This document shows, one piece after another, positions 1 to 8,632 of a stretch of DNA of 48,237 nucleotides. The notes under the pieces were generated by a model. That model had not been told where the DNA came from and did not search any database. It was given only the letters and a program-made list of their open reading frames with translations. The first letter of the stretch is position 1, and each line of letters starts with the position of its first letter. The translations under genes were made by a program, and so were the position numbers. The DNA comes from Paracoccus shandongensis (GTDB taxonomy: Bacteria; Pseudomonadota; Alphaproteobacteria; Rhodobacterales; Rhodobacteraceae). The stretch covers positions 1 to 48,237 of the forward strand of contig NZ_JAFLRK010000028.1 of assembly GCF_017315735.1 (NCBI RefSeq). The letters are read 5' to 3'.

Positions 1-753
1 CGCGCCGGGCTGTCGCAGGCCCGCCAGGCCAGCGACCGGGCCAGTGCGCTGCTGGCGCGCGGCGTCGGCACCCGTGCCGCCCGCGACGAGGCCCTGCAAG
101 CCCTGTCCGAGGCGCAGGGCGCCACCGAACGCGCCGAAAGCACGCTGGACCAGGCCCGCCGCGCGGTCAGCGACACGATCCTGCGCGCACCCACGGATGC
201 CGTGGTGACGGCCCGCGACATGGCGCCCGGACAGATCGTCGGCGCCGCCCAGGTGGTGCTGACCATCGCCACGCTGGAGGGGCTGGAGGCCGAGTTCGCG
301 GCCCCCGACCATCCGCGCCTGGACAGCGCCCTGGGAAATGCGGTGCGGCTGGACACCATCGACATCGACCGGCCCCCGATGCGGGGAACCGTGTCCGAGA
401 TCTCGCCCCTGGTCGATCCGGCCACGGGATCCGTGACCCTGCGCGTCCGCATCGACGATGTCGAGGGCGACACCGCCCTGCTGGGGGCGGCCGTGCGCGG
501 CCATGTGGACATCGCCGCCAATGCGGGCATCGCCGTGCCCTGGACGGCCCTGATGCGCGACGGCGACCGGCCCGCCGTCTGGCGCGTGGACAAGAACAAC
601 CGGGTCAGCCTGGTGCCCGTGACGATCGGCCATTTCGCCAATGACGTGGTCTATCTGTCGGGCGGGATCGGGCCGGGCGACGTGGTGGTGGGGGCGGGTT
701 CCCAGCTTCTTTATCCCGGCAGGCAGGTGCAAAGGGCCGAGGTGCTGCCATGA
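1..753 (+). CDS. RND efflux periplasmic adaptor (HlyD/AcrA family), 5' end cut off by window
   Basis: The frame is open from base 1, so the start lies outside the window; 250 codons are visible. Residues 1-55 are an alanine- and arginine-rich coiled-coil hairpin strand, followed by the second half of the lipoyl domain (ILRAPTDAVVT, then GQIVGAAQVVLTIA). The beta-barrel and membrane-proximal domains end in a PGDVVVGAG motif, as in AcrA-like proteins. The family links an inner-membrane RND pump to an outer-membrane channel. Its stop overlaps the next start (ATGA at 750-753), which implies translational coupling with a second adaptor and the pump. The family call is secure; the substrate cannot be told from sequence. 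Confidence 0.9.
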   Translation, partial: RAGLSQARQASDRASALLARGVGTRAARDEALQALSEAQGATERAESTLDQARRAVSDTILRAPTDAVVTARDMAPGQIVGAAQVVLTIATLEGLEAEFAAPDHPRLDSALGNAVRLDTIDIDRPPMRGTVSEISPLVDPATGSVTLRVRIDDVEGDTALLGAAVRGHVDIAANAGIAVPWTALMRDGDRPAVWRVDKNNRVSLVPVTIGHFANDVVYLSGGIGPGDVVVGAGSQLLYPGRQVQRAEVLP

Positions 754-1847
754 GGATGCCGATCGCCCTGCTGGCGGCCCTGGCCTGCGCCGCGCCCGCC
801 TGCGCGCTGGACCTGCCCGGCTGGCTCGATTTCAGCTCGCACGCCCAGGACGACATGCCCGTCCGCCCCGTCGTGTCCGAGATCGTCGAGGACCGGGGCG
901 AGGATGCGCGCTGGATCCCCGGGGTCGTGGCCTCGCGCACGCAGGTGACGATGGCCTTCCAGACGCTGGGCCGGATGGTGTCGCGCCCCGTCGATCTGGG
1001 CGACCGGGTCCGGCAGGGCGACGTTCTGGCCAACCTGGCCGCCGAGGATCTGGAGGCGACCACCCGCGCCGCCGAGGCGGCCCTGGCCGCGGCCGAGGTG
1101 CAGCGCGACACCGCCCGGATGACGCTGGAACGGACCGAGGCGCTGGCCATGCGCAACGTCGCCACCGCCGCGCAACTGGAACAGGCCCAACGCGCCGCCG
1201 CCGCCGCCGAGGCCGGGGCCGAACAGGCGCGTTCCGCGCTGGTGCAGGCGCAGGATGCCCAAGGCTATGCGCGCATGATCGCGCCCTTTTCGGGCGTGGT
1301 CAGCGCCGTCTATGAAGCGCCGGGCAGCGTGCTGGGGGCGGGCACGCCGGTCCTGCAGCTTTCGGCCGAGGATCGGCGCGAGGCGGTGATCGACCTGCCC
1401 GAATCGGCCCTGGCGGGCCTGCCGGACGATGCGGTCTTCACCGTCTGGCAGCGCACCGACCCGGCCCGGCAGGTCCGCGCCGTGCTGGACCGCATCGACC
1501 CCATCGCCGATGCCGCGACCCGGACCCGGCGGCTGTATCTGACCCTGCCGCCCGGTTCCCCCTTCCGTCTGGGCGCGCTGGTCCGCGCCCGGCTTGGCAC
1601 GGCCAGCGAACCCGCGCTGATGCTGTCGGCCGCCGCGATCTTCCAGCGCGACGGCGCCCCCCATGTCTGGCGCGTCCTGCGCGAGGGCGAGGGGGCGCAT
1701 GTCGAGGCCGTACGCATCACCCCCGCCGCCGATTTCCAGGGCCGCGTCCTGATCGACGGGGGGCTGAACCCCGGGGACGAGGTGGTGATCCGGGGCGTCA
1801 ATTCCCTGGCTGACGGTCAGCCCGTGGGCGAAAGGGTCCGGCCTTGA
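750..1847 (+). CDS. Second RND efflux periplasmic adaptor (HlyD/AcrA family)
   Basis: This 365-residue protein has an N-terminal signal peptide (hydrophobic IALLAALACAAPACA, cleavage probably near residue 20). A barrel-sandwich/lipoyl domain (GRMVSRPVDLGDRVRQGDVL, about residues 72-91) and an alanine-rich coiled coil (about 95-160) follow. The second lipoyl half contains MIAPFSGVVSAVYEAPGSVL, and a beta-barrel region ends in LNPGDEVVIRGVNSL. It differs in sequence from the adaptor immediately upstream, so this is a pair of distinct adaptors, not a recent duplicate. The start overlaps the upstream stop by ATGA, and its own stop overlaps the TTG start of the pump. A heteromeric adaptor pair serving one pump, as in TriAB-TriC, is the likely arrangement (inference). 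Confidence 0.92.
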   Translation: MRMPIALLAALACAAPACALDLPGWLDFSSHAQDDMPVRPVVSEIVEDRGEDARWIPGVVASRTQVTMAFQTLGRMVSRPVDLGDRVRQGDVLANLAAEDLEATTRAAEAALAAAEVQRDTARMTLERTEALAMRNVATAAQLEQAQRAAAAAEAGAEQARSALVQAQDAQGYARMIAPFSGVVSAVYEAPGSVLGAGTPVLQLSAEDRREAVIDLPESALAGLPDDAVFTVWQRTDPARQVRAVLDRIDPIADAATRTRRLYLTLPPGSPFRLGALVRARLGTASEPALMLSAAAIFQRDGAPHVWRVLREGEGAHVEAVRITPAADFQGRVLIDGGLNPGDEVVIRGVNSLADGQPVGERVRP

Positions 1848-4800
1848 AGCGTTTCAACCTGTCCGACTGGGCGCTGAACCACCGCAGCTTCGTGTGGTTC
1901 CTGCTGATCGTCTCGCTGCTGATGGGGGCGATCAGCTATAACAACCTGGGGCGCGAGGAAGACCCCAACTTCACCATCAAGACCATGGTGATCAGCGCCT
2001 CCCTGCCCGGCGCCACGGTCGAGGAAACGCTGAAGCAGGTCACCACCCGGATCGAGACGAAGCTGGAGGAGCTGGACGAACTCAACTTCACCCGCTCGGT
2101 GACGATGCCGGGGCAGGCGGTCGTCTATCTGGAACTGCTGGAAACGACCCGCGGCCCCCAGGTGCCCGAGATCTGGAAGCGCGTGCGCGAGATGATGTCG
2201 GACATCCGCCCCGATTTCCCTCAGGAATTCGCGGGCTTCCAGTTCAACGACGATTTCGGCGACGTTTACGGCAACATCTATGCCTTCACCGCCGACGGCT
2301 ACAGCCCGCGCGAATTGCGCGACCGGGTGGAACGCATCCGCAAGCGGGTGGCGGCGCTGGACGCCGCCGGCAAGACCGAATTGCTGGGCGAGCAGGCCGA
2401 ACAGATCTATCTGGAATTCTCGGCCGCGCGCCTGGCGGCGCTTGGGCTGAACCAGCAGCAGGTGGTCGCGACCCTGGCCCAGCAGAACGCCATCTCGCCG
2501 TCCGGGGTCATCCAGGCGGGGCCGGAACAGGTGCTGGTCCGCGTGGGCGGGCAGTTCGACGACGCCCAATCCATCGCCGCCGTCAACCTGCGGGTGGGTG
2601 AACGCTTCTTCAACCTGGGCGATGTCGCGACCGTCACGCGCGGCTATCAGGATCCGCCGCAATCGCTGTTCCGCTATAACGGCAAGCCCGCCATCGGCCT
2701 GCAGATCGGGATGCGCGAGGGCGAGAACATCCTGGAATTCGGGCGCGACCTGGACGCGCTGATGGAACAGGTCCAGGCCGACCTGCCCGTGGGGATCGAG
2801 ATGGCCAAGATCGCCGACCAGCCGCATGTCGTGGATTATGCCGTGGGCCATTTCGTCAAGGCCCTGGCCGAGGCGGTGCTGATCGTGCTGGTCGTCAGCT
2901 TCATCAGCCTGGGCTTTCGCGCGGGCTTCGTGGTGACGCTGACCATTCCGCTGGTGCTGGCGATCACCTTCGTGGTCCTGGACCTGTACGGCATCACCTT
3001 GCAGCGGATTTCCCTGGGCGCGCTGATCATCGCGCTTGGCCTGCTGGTCGATGACGCGATGATCGCCATCGAGACGATGATTTCCCGGCTGGAGATCGGC
3101 GAATCGCTGGACAATGCCGCCAGCTATGCCTGGACCTCGATCGCCTTTCCGATGCTGACCGGCACGCTGGTCACGGTGGCGGGCTTCATCCCCATCGGGC
3201 TGAACAGCTCGGCGGCGGGCGAGTTCACCTTTTCGCTGTTCGTGGTGATCGCCGTGTCGCTGGTGATTTCCTGGATCGTCGCGGTGCTGTTCGCGCCCCT
3301 TCTGGGCGTCACCTTCCTGCGCACCTATCACGCCCACGAACACAAGCCCGGCTGGCTGCGGCGGCGGTTCCACGGGCTGCTGTTGTGGTCGATGCGCCAC
3401 AAGGGGATCGTCATCGCCATCACCCTGGCGCTGTTCGCCGTCTCGGTCTGGGGGATGCGCTTTGTCGAACAGCAGTTCTTCCCCACCTCGGACCGGACCG
3501 AGGTTCTGGTCGACCTGGTCGAGCGGCAGAACACGTCGATTGCCAAGACGCGCGCGGACATGGACCGGCTGGAGGCGATGCTGGCCGATCATGACGACGT
3601 GCTGTTCTGGACATCCTATGTGGGCAGCGGCGCGCCGCGCTTCGTGCTGGCGATGGATGTGCCGACGCCGGGGCCCTACATGGGCCAGATCGTCATCCAG
3701 ACCCCGGACCTGGCCGCCCGCGACCGGCTGAAGGCGCAGATCGCGGACCGGGCCGCGCGCGAATTCGCGGGCGTCGATATCTATGTCAAGAACCTGGAAA
3801 TCGGCCCCCCGGTCGGCAAGCCGGTGCAATACCGCGTCAGCGCCTCTGACGCCGATGCCGCCCGCGACGCCGCGCGCGACCTGGCCGCCGTCCTGGCGCG
3901 AGAGCCGAGGCTGCGCGACATCTCGATGGACTGGAACGAGCCCGTGCGGGTGGTCAGGCTGGAAATCGACCAGGACCAGGCGCGCCGCCTGGGTGTCACC
4001 ACGCAAGAGGTGGCCGATACCCTGTCGGCGCTGTTTTCCGGCAAGACGGTCACGCAGCTTCGCGACGACATCTTCCTGATCGAGGTGGTGGGGCGCGGCC
4101 AGGCGGACGACCGCACCTCGCTGGACTCGATCCGCAACCTGCAACTGACATTGGCCAGCGGGCAGGGCACGCCGCTGTCCTCGATCGTCTCGCTGGACTA
4201 TGCGACCGAACAGCCGCTGATCGCGCAGCGCGACGGACTGCCCACCGTGACCGTCAAGGCGGATATCGCCACCAGGGACCAGCCCGCCACCCTGGTCAAC
4301 GCGCTGGCCCCGGCGGTGGCCGGGTTCCAGGAAAGCCTGCCGCCCGACGTGACCATCACCGTGGGCGGCACGGTCGAGAGTTCGGCCGAAAGCCAGGAAC
4401 CCATCGCCGCCGTGGTGCCCGTGATGCTGCTGATCATGGCGCTGCTGGTCATGGCGCAGATGCAAAGCTTCCGCCTGTCGCTGATCGTCTTTGCCGCAGC
4501 CCCCCTGGGCCTGATCGGGGTGGTGGCGGTGCTGGTGCCCTTTGGCGTGCCGATGGGCTTTGTCGCGATCCTGGGGATCCTGGCGCTGATCGGCATCCTG
4601 ATCCGCAACTCGGTCATCCTGGTCCACGAGATCCAGGAACTGCTGCACAAGGGCCGCAGCCCCTGGGACGCCGTGTTCGAGGCATCCGACAGCCGCGCCC
4701 GGCCGATCCTGCTGACGGCGGCGGCGGCGTCCCTGGCGCTGATCCCCATCGCGCGGCAGGTGTTCTGGGGGCCGATGGCCTTCGCCATGATGGGCGGCAT

Positions 4801-4885
4801 CATCGCCGGCACGCTGATCACGCTGGTCTTCGTGCCCGCGCTCTATTGCGCGGTGATGCGGGTCAGGCCGCCTGCGCAGGGCTGA
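1844..4885 (+). CDS. RND multidrug/solute efflux pump, inner-membrane permease (AcrB/TriC-like)
   Basis: At 1013 residues this is the normal length for an HAE-type RND permease. The first transmembrane helix is at about residues 15-33, a large periplasmic loop follows, helices 2-6 lie around 330-500, a second periplasmic loop follows, and helices 7-12 form the C-terminal part. Helix 4 carries the proton-relay acidic pair (GLLVDDAMIAIE), and the second half has LIGILIRNSVILVHEI. The start is TTG at 1844, overlapping the stop of the second adaptor (TTGA), so translation should be coupled. The pump exports amphiphilic compounds using the proton gradient; the substrate is unknown. No outer-membrane channel gene is visible, so it may lie upstream of the window or elsewhere. 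Confidence 0.95.
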   Translation: MKRFNLSDWALNHRSFVWFLLIVSLLMGAISYNNLGREEDPNFTIKTMVISASLPGATVEETLKQVTTRIETKLEELDELNFTRSVTMPGQAVVYLELLETTRGPQVPEIWKRVREMMSDIRPDFPQEFAGFQFNDDFGDVYGNIYAFTADGYSPRELRDRVERIRKRVAALDAAGKTELLGEQAEQIYLEFSAARLAALGLNQQQVVATLAQQNAISPSGVIQAGPEQVLVRVGGQFDDAQSIAAVNLRVGERFFNLGDVATVTRGYQDPPQSLFRYNGKPAIGLQIGMREGENILEFGRDLDALMEQVQADLPVGIEMAKIADQPHVVDYAVGHFVKALAEAVLIVLVVSFISLGFRAGFVVTLTIPLVLAITFVVLDLYGITLQRISLGALIIALGLLVDDAMIAIETMISRLEIGESLDNAASYAWTSIAFPMLTGTLVTVAGFIPIGLNSSAAGEFTFSLFVVIAVSLVISWIVAVLFAPLLGVTFLRTYHAHEHKPGWLRRRFHGLLLWSMRHKGIVIAITLALFAVSVWGMRFVEQQFFPTSDRTEVLVDLVERQNTSIAKTRADMDRLEAMLADHDDVLFWTSYVGSGAPRFVLAMDVPTPGPYMGQIVIQTPDLAARDRLKAQIADRAAREFAGVDIYVKNLEIGPPVGKPVQYRVSASDADAARDAARDLAAVLAREPRLRDISMDWNEPVRVVRLEIDQDQARRLGVTTQEVADTLSALFSGKTVTQLRDDIFLIEVVGRGQADDRTSLDSIRNLQLTLASGQGTPLSSIVSLDYATEQPLIAQRDGLPTVTVKADIATRDQPATLVNALAPAVAGFQESLPPDVTITVGGTVESSAESQEPIAAVVPVMLLIMALLVMAQMQSFRLSLIVFAAAPLGLIGVVAVLVPFGVPMGFVAILGILALIGILIRNSVILVHEIQELLHKGRSPWDAVFEASDSRARPILLTAAAASLALIPIARQVFWGPMAFAMMGGIIAGTLITLVFVPALYCAVMRVRPPAQG

Positions 4886-4891
4886 CTCTTG

Positions 4892-4974
4892 GGGCGCTGG
4901 CCGGGCCTTCATGGCCCGGCAGTTCCAGAAGTATAGGGAGTCACGGGCGAAGGCGATGGCCTTCGCCAGTCGGA
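4892..4974. repeat. Intergenic 83-base repeat, copy A
   Basis: This copy fills the gap between the convergent ends of the RND pump and map. It aligns without gaps to 28816-28898, with about 63 of 83 bases identical; both ends and the last 27 bases are nearly invariant. It holds two hairpins. The first is GCCGGGCC/GGCCCGGC at 4900-4920 with loop TTCAT. The second is GGCGAAGGC/GCCTTCGCC at 4946-4967 with loop GATG. There is no T-run, but either hairpin could act as a two-way transcription barrier for the convergent genes. Confidence 0.75.
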
Positions 4975-5772
4975 TCACCCCAGGTCGGGGAAGAACTTGT
5001 CCGAACCCGTGAAGATTTCGCAGCCATCCGCCGTGACGCCGATGGAATGCTCGAACTGCGCGGACAGGGACTTGTCGCGGGTCACGGCGGTCCAGTCGTC
5101 GGCCAGAACCTTGGTTTCCGGGCGGCCCAGGTTGATCATGGGCTCGATGGTGAAGAACATGCCTTCCTCCAGCACCGGGCCCTTGCCGGGGCGGCCGAAA
5201 TGCAGCACGTTCGGCGGGGCGTGGAAGACCCGGCCAAGCCCGTGGCCGCAGAAGTCGCGCACGACCGACATGCCGTGGCCTTCGGCGTAAGTCTGGATCG
5301 CCGCGCCGATATCGCCGAAGGTCGCGCCGGGGCGCACGGCCTCGATCCCCTTCATCAGCGCGTCATGCGTCACCTGGATCAGGCGGCGCGCCTTGATCGA
5401 GGCGCGGCCCGCCACATACATGCGGCTGCTATCGCCATACCATCCGTCCACGATCACCGTCACGTCGATGTTCAGGATATCGCCGTCGGCCAGGATCTTG
5501 TCGCCCGGGATGCCGTGGCAGACCACATGGTTCACGCTGATGCAGCTGGCATGTTCATAGCCGCGATAGCCGATGGTGGCCGAGGTGACGCCCAGCTCCT
5601 GCACGCGCCGGGTGATGAAATCGTCCAGCGCGCCGGTGGTGACGCCCGGGCGGACCAGGGGCCCGACCTCGTCCAGGATCTGCGACGCCACGGCCCCCGC
5701 CTTGTGCATGCCCGCGAAATCCTCGCGCGCGTGGATGCGGATGCCTTCCTTGGTGATGTGGCTCTGGTCCAT
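4975..5772 (-). CDS. map: Methionine aminopeptidase, type I
   Basis: This cytosolic metallopeptidase removes the initiator methionine from nascent proteins. It is 265 residues long, the usual type I size. The five metal ligands are all present: Asp103 (NIDVT), Asp114 (WYGDSS), His177 (GHGLG), Glu210 (TIEP) and Glu241 (FEHS). The catalytic His86 is in VCHGIP. The ATG at 5772 was chosen because AAAGGA sits 7 bases upstream and the protein then begins MDQSHITKEG, as in the family; a longer in-frame start at 5841 lacks support. It is transcribed leftward, divergent from the MoCF gene, and ends at repeat copy A. Confidence 0.95.
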   Translation of the reverse strand: MDQSHITKEGIRIHAREDFAGMHKAGAVASQILDEVGPLVRPGVTTGALDDFITRRVQELGVTSATIGYRGYEHASCISVNHVVCHGIPGDKILADGDILNIDVTVIVDGWYGDSSRMYVAGRASIKARRLIQVTHDALMKGIEAVRPGATFGDIGAAIQTYAEGHGMSVVRDFCGHGLGRVFHAPPNVLHFGRPGKGPVLEEGMFFTIEPMINLGRPETKVLADDWTAVTRDKSLSAQFEHSIGVTADGCEIFTGSDKFFPDLG

Positions 5773-5877
5773 CGGTGATCCTTTCGTTCGCCGCATAGAT
5801 AGACCCGGACGCCCCCTTGTTCCAGCCCCGCGCGTGGGCATAGATGCGGGGCAGCATAGGTTTCAGGGGACAGCGCG
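5773..5877. promoter_or_regulatory. Divergent intergenic region between map and the MoCF gene
   Basis: This 105-base region must hold promoters for both directions. Rightward, TTGTTC (5817-5822) and CATAGA (5839-5844) are 16 bases apart, a weak sigma-70-like pair. Leftward, TGGAAC and TATCTA are spaced by 17 bases. A hairpin with arms GCCCCGC (5825-5831) and GCGGGGC (5846-5852) encloses the rightward -10 candidate. The matches are only about 3 of 6 per box, so exact promoters are uncertain. Confidence 0.3.
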
Positions 5878-6618
5878 ATGCAATCCGACAATCCGACGGC
5901 GGCGATCCTGGTGATCGGGGACGAGATCCTGTCCGGCCGCACGCGAGAGGGCAACGCCCATCACCTGGCGCAGGTGCTGTCCGCGACAGGGTTCGACCTG
6001 CGCGAAATCCGCGTGGTGGCCGACGACCACGACCGCATCGTGGCCGCCATTCGCGCCTTGGACCGCAGCCTGGGCGGGGATTACGACCTGCTGTTCACAT
6101 CGGGCGGCATCGGGCCGACGCATGACGACATCACCGCCGACGCCGTGGCCCACGCGCATGGCACGACGGTCGAAATCCACCCCGAGGCGCGCGCGATCCT
6201 ACAGGCCCGCTATGACCGGCTGGGGATGGAACTGACCGAGAACCGCCTGCGCATGGCCCGCATCCCGGTGGGGGCCACGCTGATCGACAACGCCGTGTCG
6301 GGCGCGCCGGGCTTTTCCATCGGCAACACCCATGTGATGGCGGGCGTGCCCGAGGTCTTTCGCGGCATGGTGGACTGGCTGATCCCGCGCCTGTCCGGCG
6401 GCCGCCCCGTCCAGTCGCAAAGCGTCGAGGTGCGGCGCGGCGAAAGCGACGTGGCCGAGGGGCTGAAGGCGGTCGCGGGCGACTATCCCGACCTGTCGCT
6501 GGGATCCTATCCCTTCCAGGACGCGACCGGCTGGGGCACGAACCTGGTGGTGCGCGGCCTGGACGCGGACCGCGTGGCCGAGGCCATGGCGGTGCTGAAA
6601 GAGCGCCTGTCGCTGTGA
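5878..6618 (+). CDS. MoCF/CinA N-terminal domain protein (molybdopterin-binding fold)
   Basis: The 246-residue protein matches the COG1058 domain found at the N-terminus of CinA. It has the GDEILSGRT start motif (residues 14-22) and the signature TSGGIGPTHDDITADA (74-89). The amidase domain that completes CinA is absent, as in the short standalone form common in alphaproteobacteria. The MoCF fold binds molybdopterin or ADP-ribose-type nucleotides; the reaction of the short form is not established. The ATG is preceded by AGGGGA. The stop overlaps the start of the acetyltransferase gene (TGATG), suggesting a two-gene operon. Confidence 0.85.
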   Translation: MQSDNPTAAILVIGDEILSGRTREGNAHHLAQVLSATGFDLREIRVVADDHDRIVAAIRALDRSLGGDYDLLFTSGGIGPTHDDITADAVAHAHGTTVEIHPEARAILQARYDRLGMELTENRLRMARIPVGATLIDNAVSGAPGFSIGNTHVMAGVPEVFRGMVDWLIPRLSGGRPVQSQSVEVRRGESDVAEGLKAVAGDYPDLSLGSYPFQDATGWGTNLVVRGLDADRVAEAMAVLKERLSL

Positions 6619-7331
6619 TGGACGCCGCCCTGGCCCGGGCCTTCGAGGAAACCTGGCCCGCCGCCGAATACGCGGATGCGGGCGGTTTCCGGGTAGGCCA
6701 GGGTCTTGGCGCGGGCGGGCGGGTCAGTTCGGCCTGCGCGGTGGGGGCCTGGGCGCCCAAGGATATCGCGGCGGCCGAGGCGATCCATCAGGATTGGAAC
6801 CAGCAGCCGATGTTCCGGGTGCTGGACGACGATACGACCCTGATCGCCGCGCTGACCGCCGCCGGATACCGGCGCGACACGCCCACCGCGATCATGCAGG
6901 CGCCGGTGTCCGCGCTGACCGGCCAGCCGATCCCGCCCCTGACGACCTTTGCCGTCTGGCCGCCCCTGGCGATTCAGCGCGACATCTGGGCGGCGGGCGG
7001 CATCATCCCCGCGCGTCAGGCCGTGATGGACCGCGTGACGGGGCCCAAGACCGCCATCCTGGGCCGCATCGACGACCGCGGGGCGGGCGCCGCCTTTGCC
7101 GCCTGGTGCGGCGCGGTGACAATGGTCCACGCGGTCGAGGTCTTGCCGCAGTTCCGCCGCCGGGGGCTGGCGGGCTGGATGATGCGGCAGGTGGCGCTGT
7201 GGGCGCAGGAACAGGGCGCGACCCGGATCGGCCTGGCGGTCAGCCGCGCCAATGCGGGGGCGCGGGCGGCCTATGACCGGCTGGGCTTTGTCGAGGCCGC
7301 CGGATACGCCTATTACGCCAAGAACCTATAG
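6618..7331 (+). CDS. GNAT-family N-acetyltransferase
   Basis: The 237-residue protein has its acetyl-CoA-binding GNAT core in the C-terminal half. EVLPQFRRRGLAGWMM is the motif A R/QxxGxG/A-type loop, and SRANAGARAAYDRLGFVEA is the typical motif B end. The N-terminal half has no recognised domain. The ATG at 6618 overlaps the upstream TGA; a GTG three bases earlier is also possible. It is cotranscribed with the MoCF gene. The substrate is unknown. Its last six bases overlap the end of the convergent CbiX-like gene (7326-7331), leaving no room for a terminator. Confidence 0.85.
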   Translation: MDAALARAFEETWPAAEYADAGGFRVGQGLGAGGRVSSACAVGAWAPKDIAAAEAIHQDWNQQPMFRVLDDDTTLIAALTAAGYRRDTPTAIMQAPVSALTGQPIPPLTTFAVWPPLAIQRDIWAAGGIIPARQAVMDRVTGPKTAILGRIDDRGAGAAFAAWCGAVTMVHAVEVLPQFRRRGLAGWMMRQVALWAQEQGATRIGLAVSRANAGARAAYDRLGFVEAAGYAYYAKNL

Positions 7332-8006
7332 CGCCGCGCGGATGCTGGCGGCGATGAGGGCGGGCACCTCGGGCGCAAGGCCGATGGGGTCCAGGCGCGG
7401 GCCGGAAAAGCCCGCCTGATCCAGCGCCGTTGGCAAATCGTCCAGCACATGTTCCGCCCGCAGCGCGAACAGGGGCAGGCTGACGGCGCGGGTCAGGCCC
7501 CTTGCTGCATCGGCGATGAAGGGTTCCTGTTCGACAAAGCCGGTGACCACGCGGGCGAACTGCGGGGCGATCTGGTCCGCAAGCGCGGTGGTGATCGTGA
7601 AGGACGCCTGCGACCGTTGCGAGCCATGGGCCGACAGCAGCAGCGTGGTGTCCCCCGGCGCCCAGCCTTGAGTTGCGGCTGCCGCATGGACCTGGGCCAC
7701 GATCAGGCCGGGCAGGGCCGGATCGGTGCCGAAAGGCCGCAGCACCCGCGCCCCGCCCGCGCCCGCCTTCTCCAGCCGCCGGGGCAACTCGGTTCGGGTG
7801 AACCAGCCCTCGGCCATGAACATCGGATAGATCAGGCTGCTGTCGTCCGCCACGGCGGCCAGCGCGCCGGGCATGGCCAGCGTGGCGCCCGCGACGGGGC
7901 AGCCGGGGTCGCAGGCGGCGACGCGGGCGGCCAGATCCTCGATGGCATGCTGTTGCGGGCCGGGGTCGCCGGGCTGGCCGTGCGATACGATGACGGCGCG
8001 TGTCAT
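7326..8006 (-). CDS. CbiX-like sirohydrochlorin chelatase family protein
   Basis: At 226 residues this matches the long, internally duplicated class II chelatases, which insert Co(II) or Fe(II) into sirohydrochlorin. Each half carries a metal-binding His in a small SHG/AHG motif (His9 and His127), and the first half contains YPMFMAEGWFTRTELP, typical of the family. The protein lies on the siroheme/cobalamin branch; the sequence does not decide which metal is used. The ATG at 8006 overlaps the stop of the DUF4202 gene by four bases, so the two are coupled. Upstream in-frame codons within that gene are not part of it. Confidence 0.8.
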   Translation of the reverse strand: MTRAVIVSHGQPGDPGPQQHAIEDLAARVAACDPGCPVAGATLAMPGALAAVADDSSLIYPMFMAEGWFTRTELPRRLEKAGAGGARVLRPFGTDPALPGLIVAQVHAAAATQGWAPGDTTLLLSAHGSQRSQASFTITTALADQIAPQFARVVTGFVEQEPFIADAARGLTRAVSLPLFALRAEHVLDDLPTALDQAGFSGPRLDPIGLAPEVPALIAASIRAAL

Positions 8007-8566
8007 GGGCGGAAATGCCGGGCCAGGGCTTCGGGCATGGGAAATTCTTCCAGCGCCCGCGCGCGGCCCTCGGGCGACATCTTGGCGGCGGTCTTCTGGA
8101 TGATGCGGTCCATCTTCTCGTCCGGGATCGCCGCCATGAAGTCGCCCAGATACCAGCGGATGAAGGTGAAGCAGATCACGTCCTCCAGCGCCTGCACCTG
8201 ATCGTCGCGCTTGAGGCCCTGCTTGGTCAGCATCCTGCGGGCCTGGTCGATGTCGTCGTCGCCATAGCCCGCATCCGCCATGATGCCCGCGATGCGGTCG
8301 GCATGGCGGCGGCCCTGTTCCTGGCGCCATTGCAGATAGCCCGCCCGGTCCATCGGATAGGCGTCGCGCGGCAAAAGCCAGCGTTCGATATGCTGCCCCC
8401 GGCAGGCGATCCGCAGCGGGTCCGAGGCCTGCGGGAACAGATGCTGCTGCTGTTCGGTCATGCGCTGGCCATAGAGCAGGTTGGCGGGCTTGCCCCCGTC
8501 CAGGTTGGGATCGCGGGCATTGGCTTCGTCGATGGCCTGGAAGGCGTGGTCCAGTCGGGTGGTCAT
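8003..8566 (-). CDS. DUF4202 family protein
   Basis: The 187-residue soluble protein has the DUF4202 layout: LDHAFQAIDEANARDPN at the N-terminus, LLYGQRMTEQQ, then AGYLQWRQEQGRRHADRIAGIM in the middle. It is rich in His, Asp and Glu, which might bind metal (inference). No biochemical function is known to me. It is the first gene of a leftward pair with the CbiX-like chelatase, overlapping it by ATGA. A link to siroheme-dependent sulfite or nitrite reduction is therefore plausible. The ATG at 8566 has AAAAGGA upstream, which fixes the start. Confidence 0.8.
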   Translation of the reverse strand: MTTRLDHAFQAIDEANARDPNLDGGKPANLLYGQRMTEQQQHLFPQASDPLRIACRGQHIERWLLPRDAYPMDRAGYLQWRQEQGRRHADRIAGIMADAGYGDDDIDQARRMLTKQGLKRDDQVQALEDVICFTFIRWYLGDFMAAIPDEKMDRIIQKTAAKMSPEGRARALEEFPMPEALARHFRP

Positions 8567-8632
8567 GGGGCGTCCTTTTTGCCGCAGTTTCACCCGCTGG
8601 CGGTTGCGGCTGCAAGCGGTTAGACGGGGCCC

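Noticed and set aside
1817..4978. A 1053-codon open frame on the minus strand under the RND pump
   Set aside because: It is antisense to a full-length, well-conserved pump gene and its product is a His/Gln/Asp/Arg-rich sequence without domains. Strong third-position G/C bias removes stops from the opposite strand.
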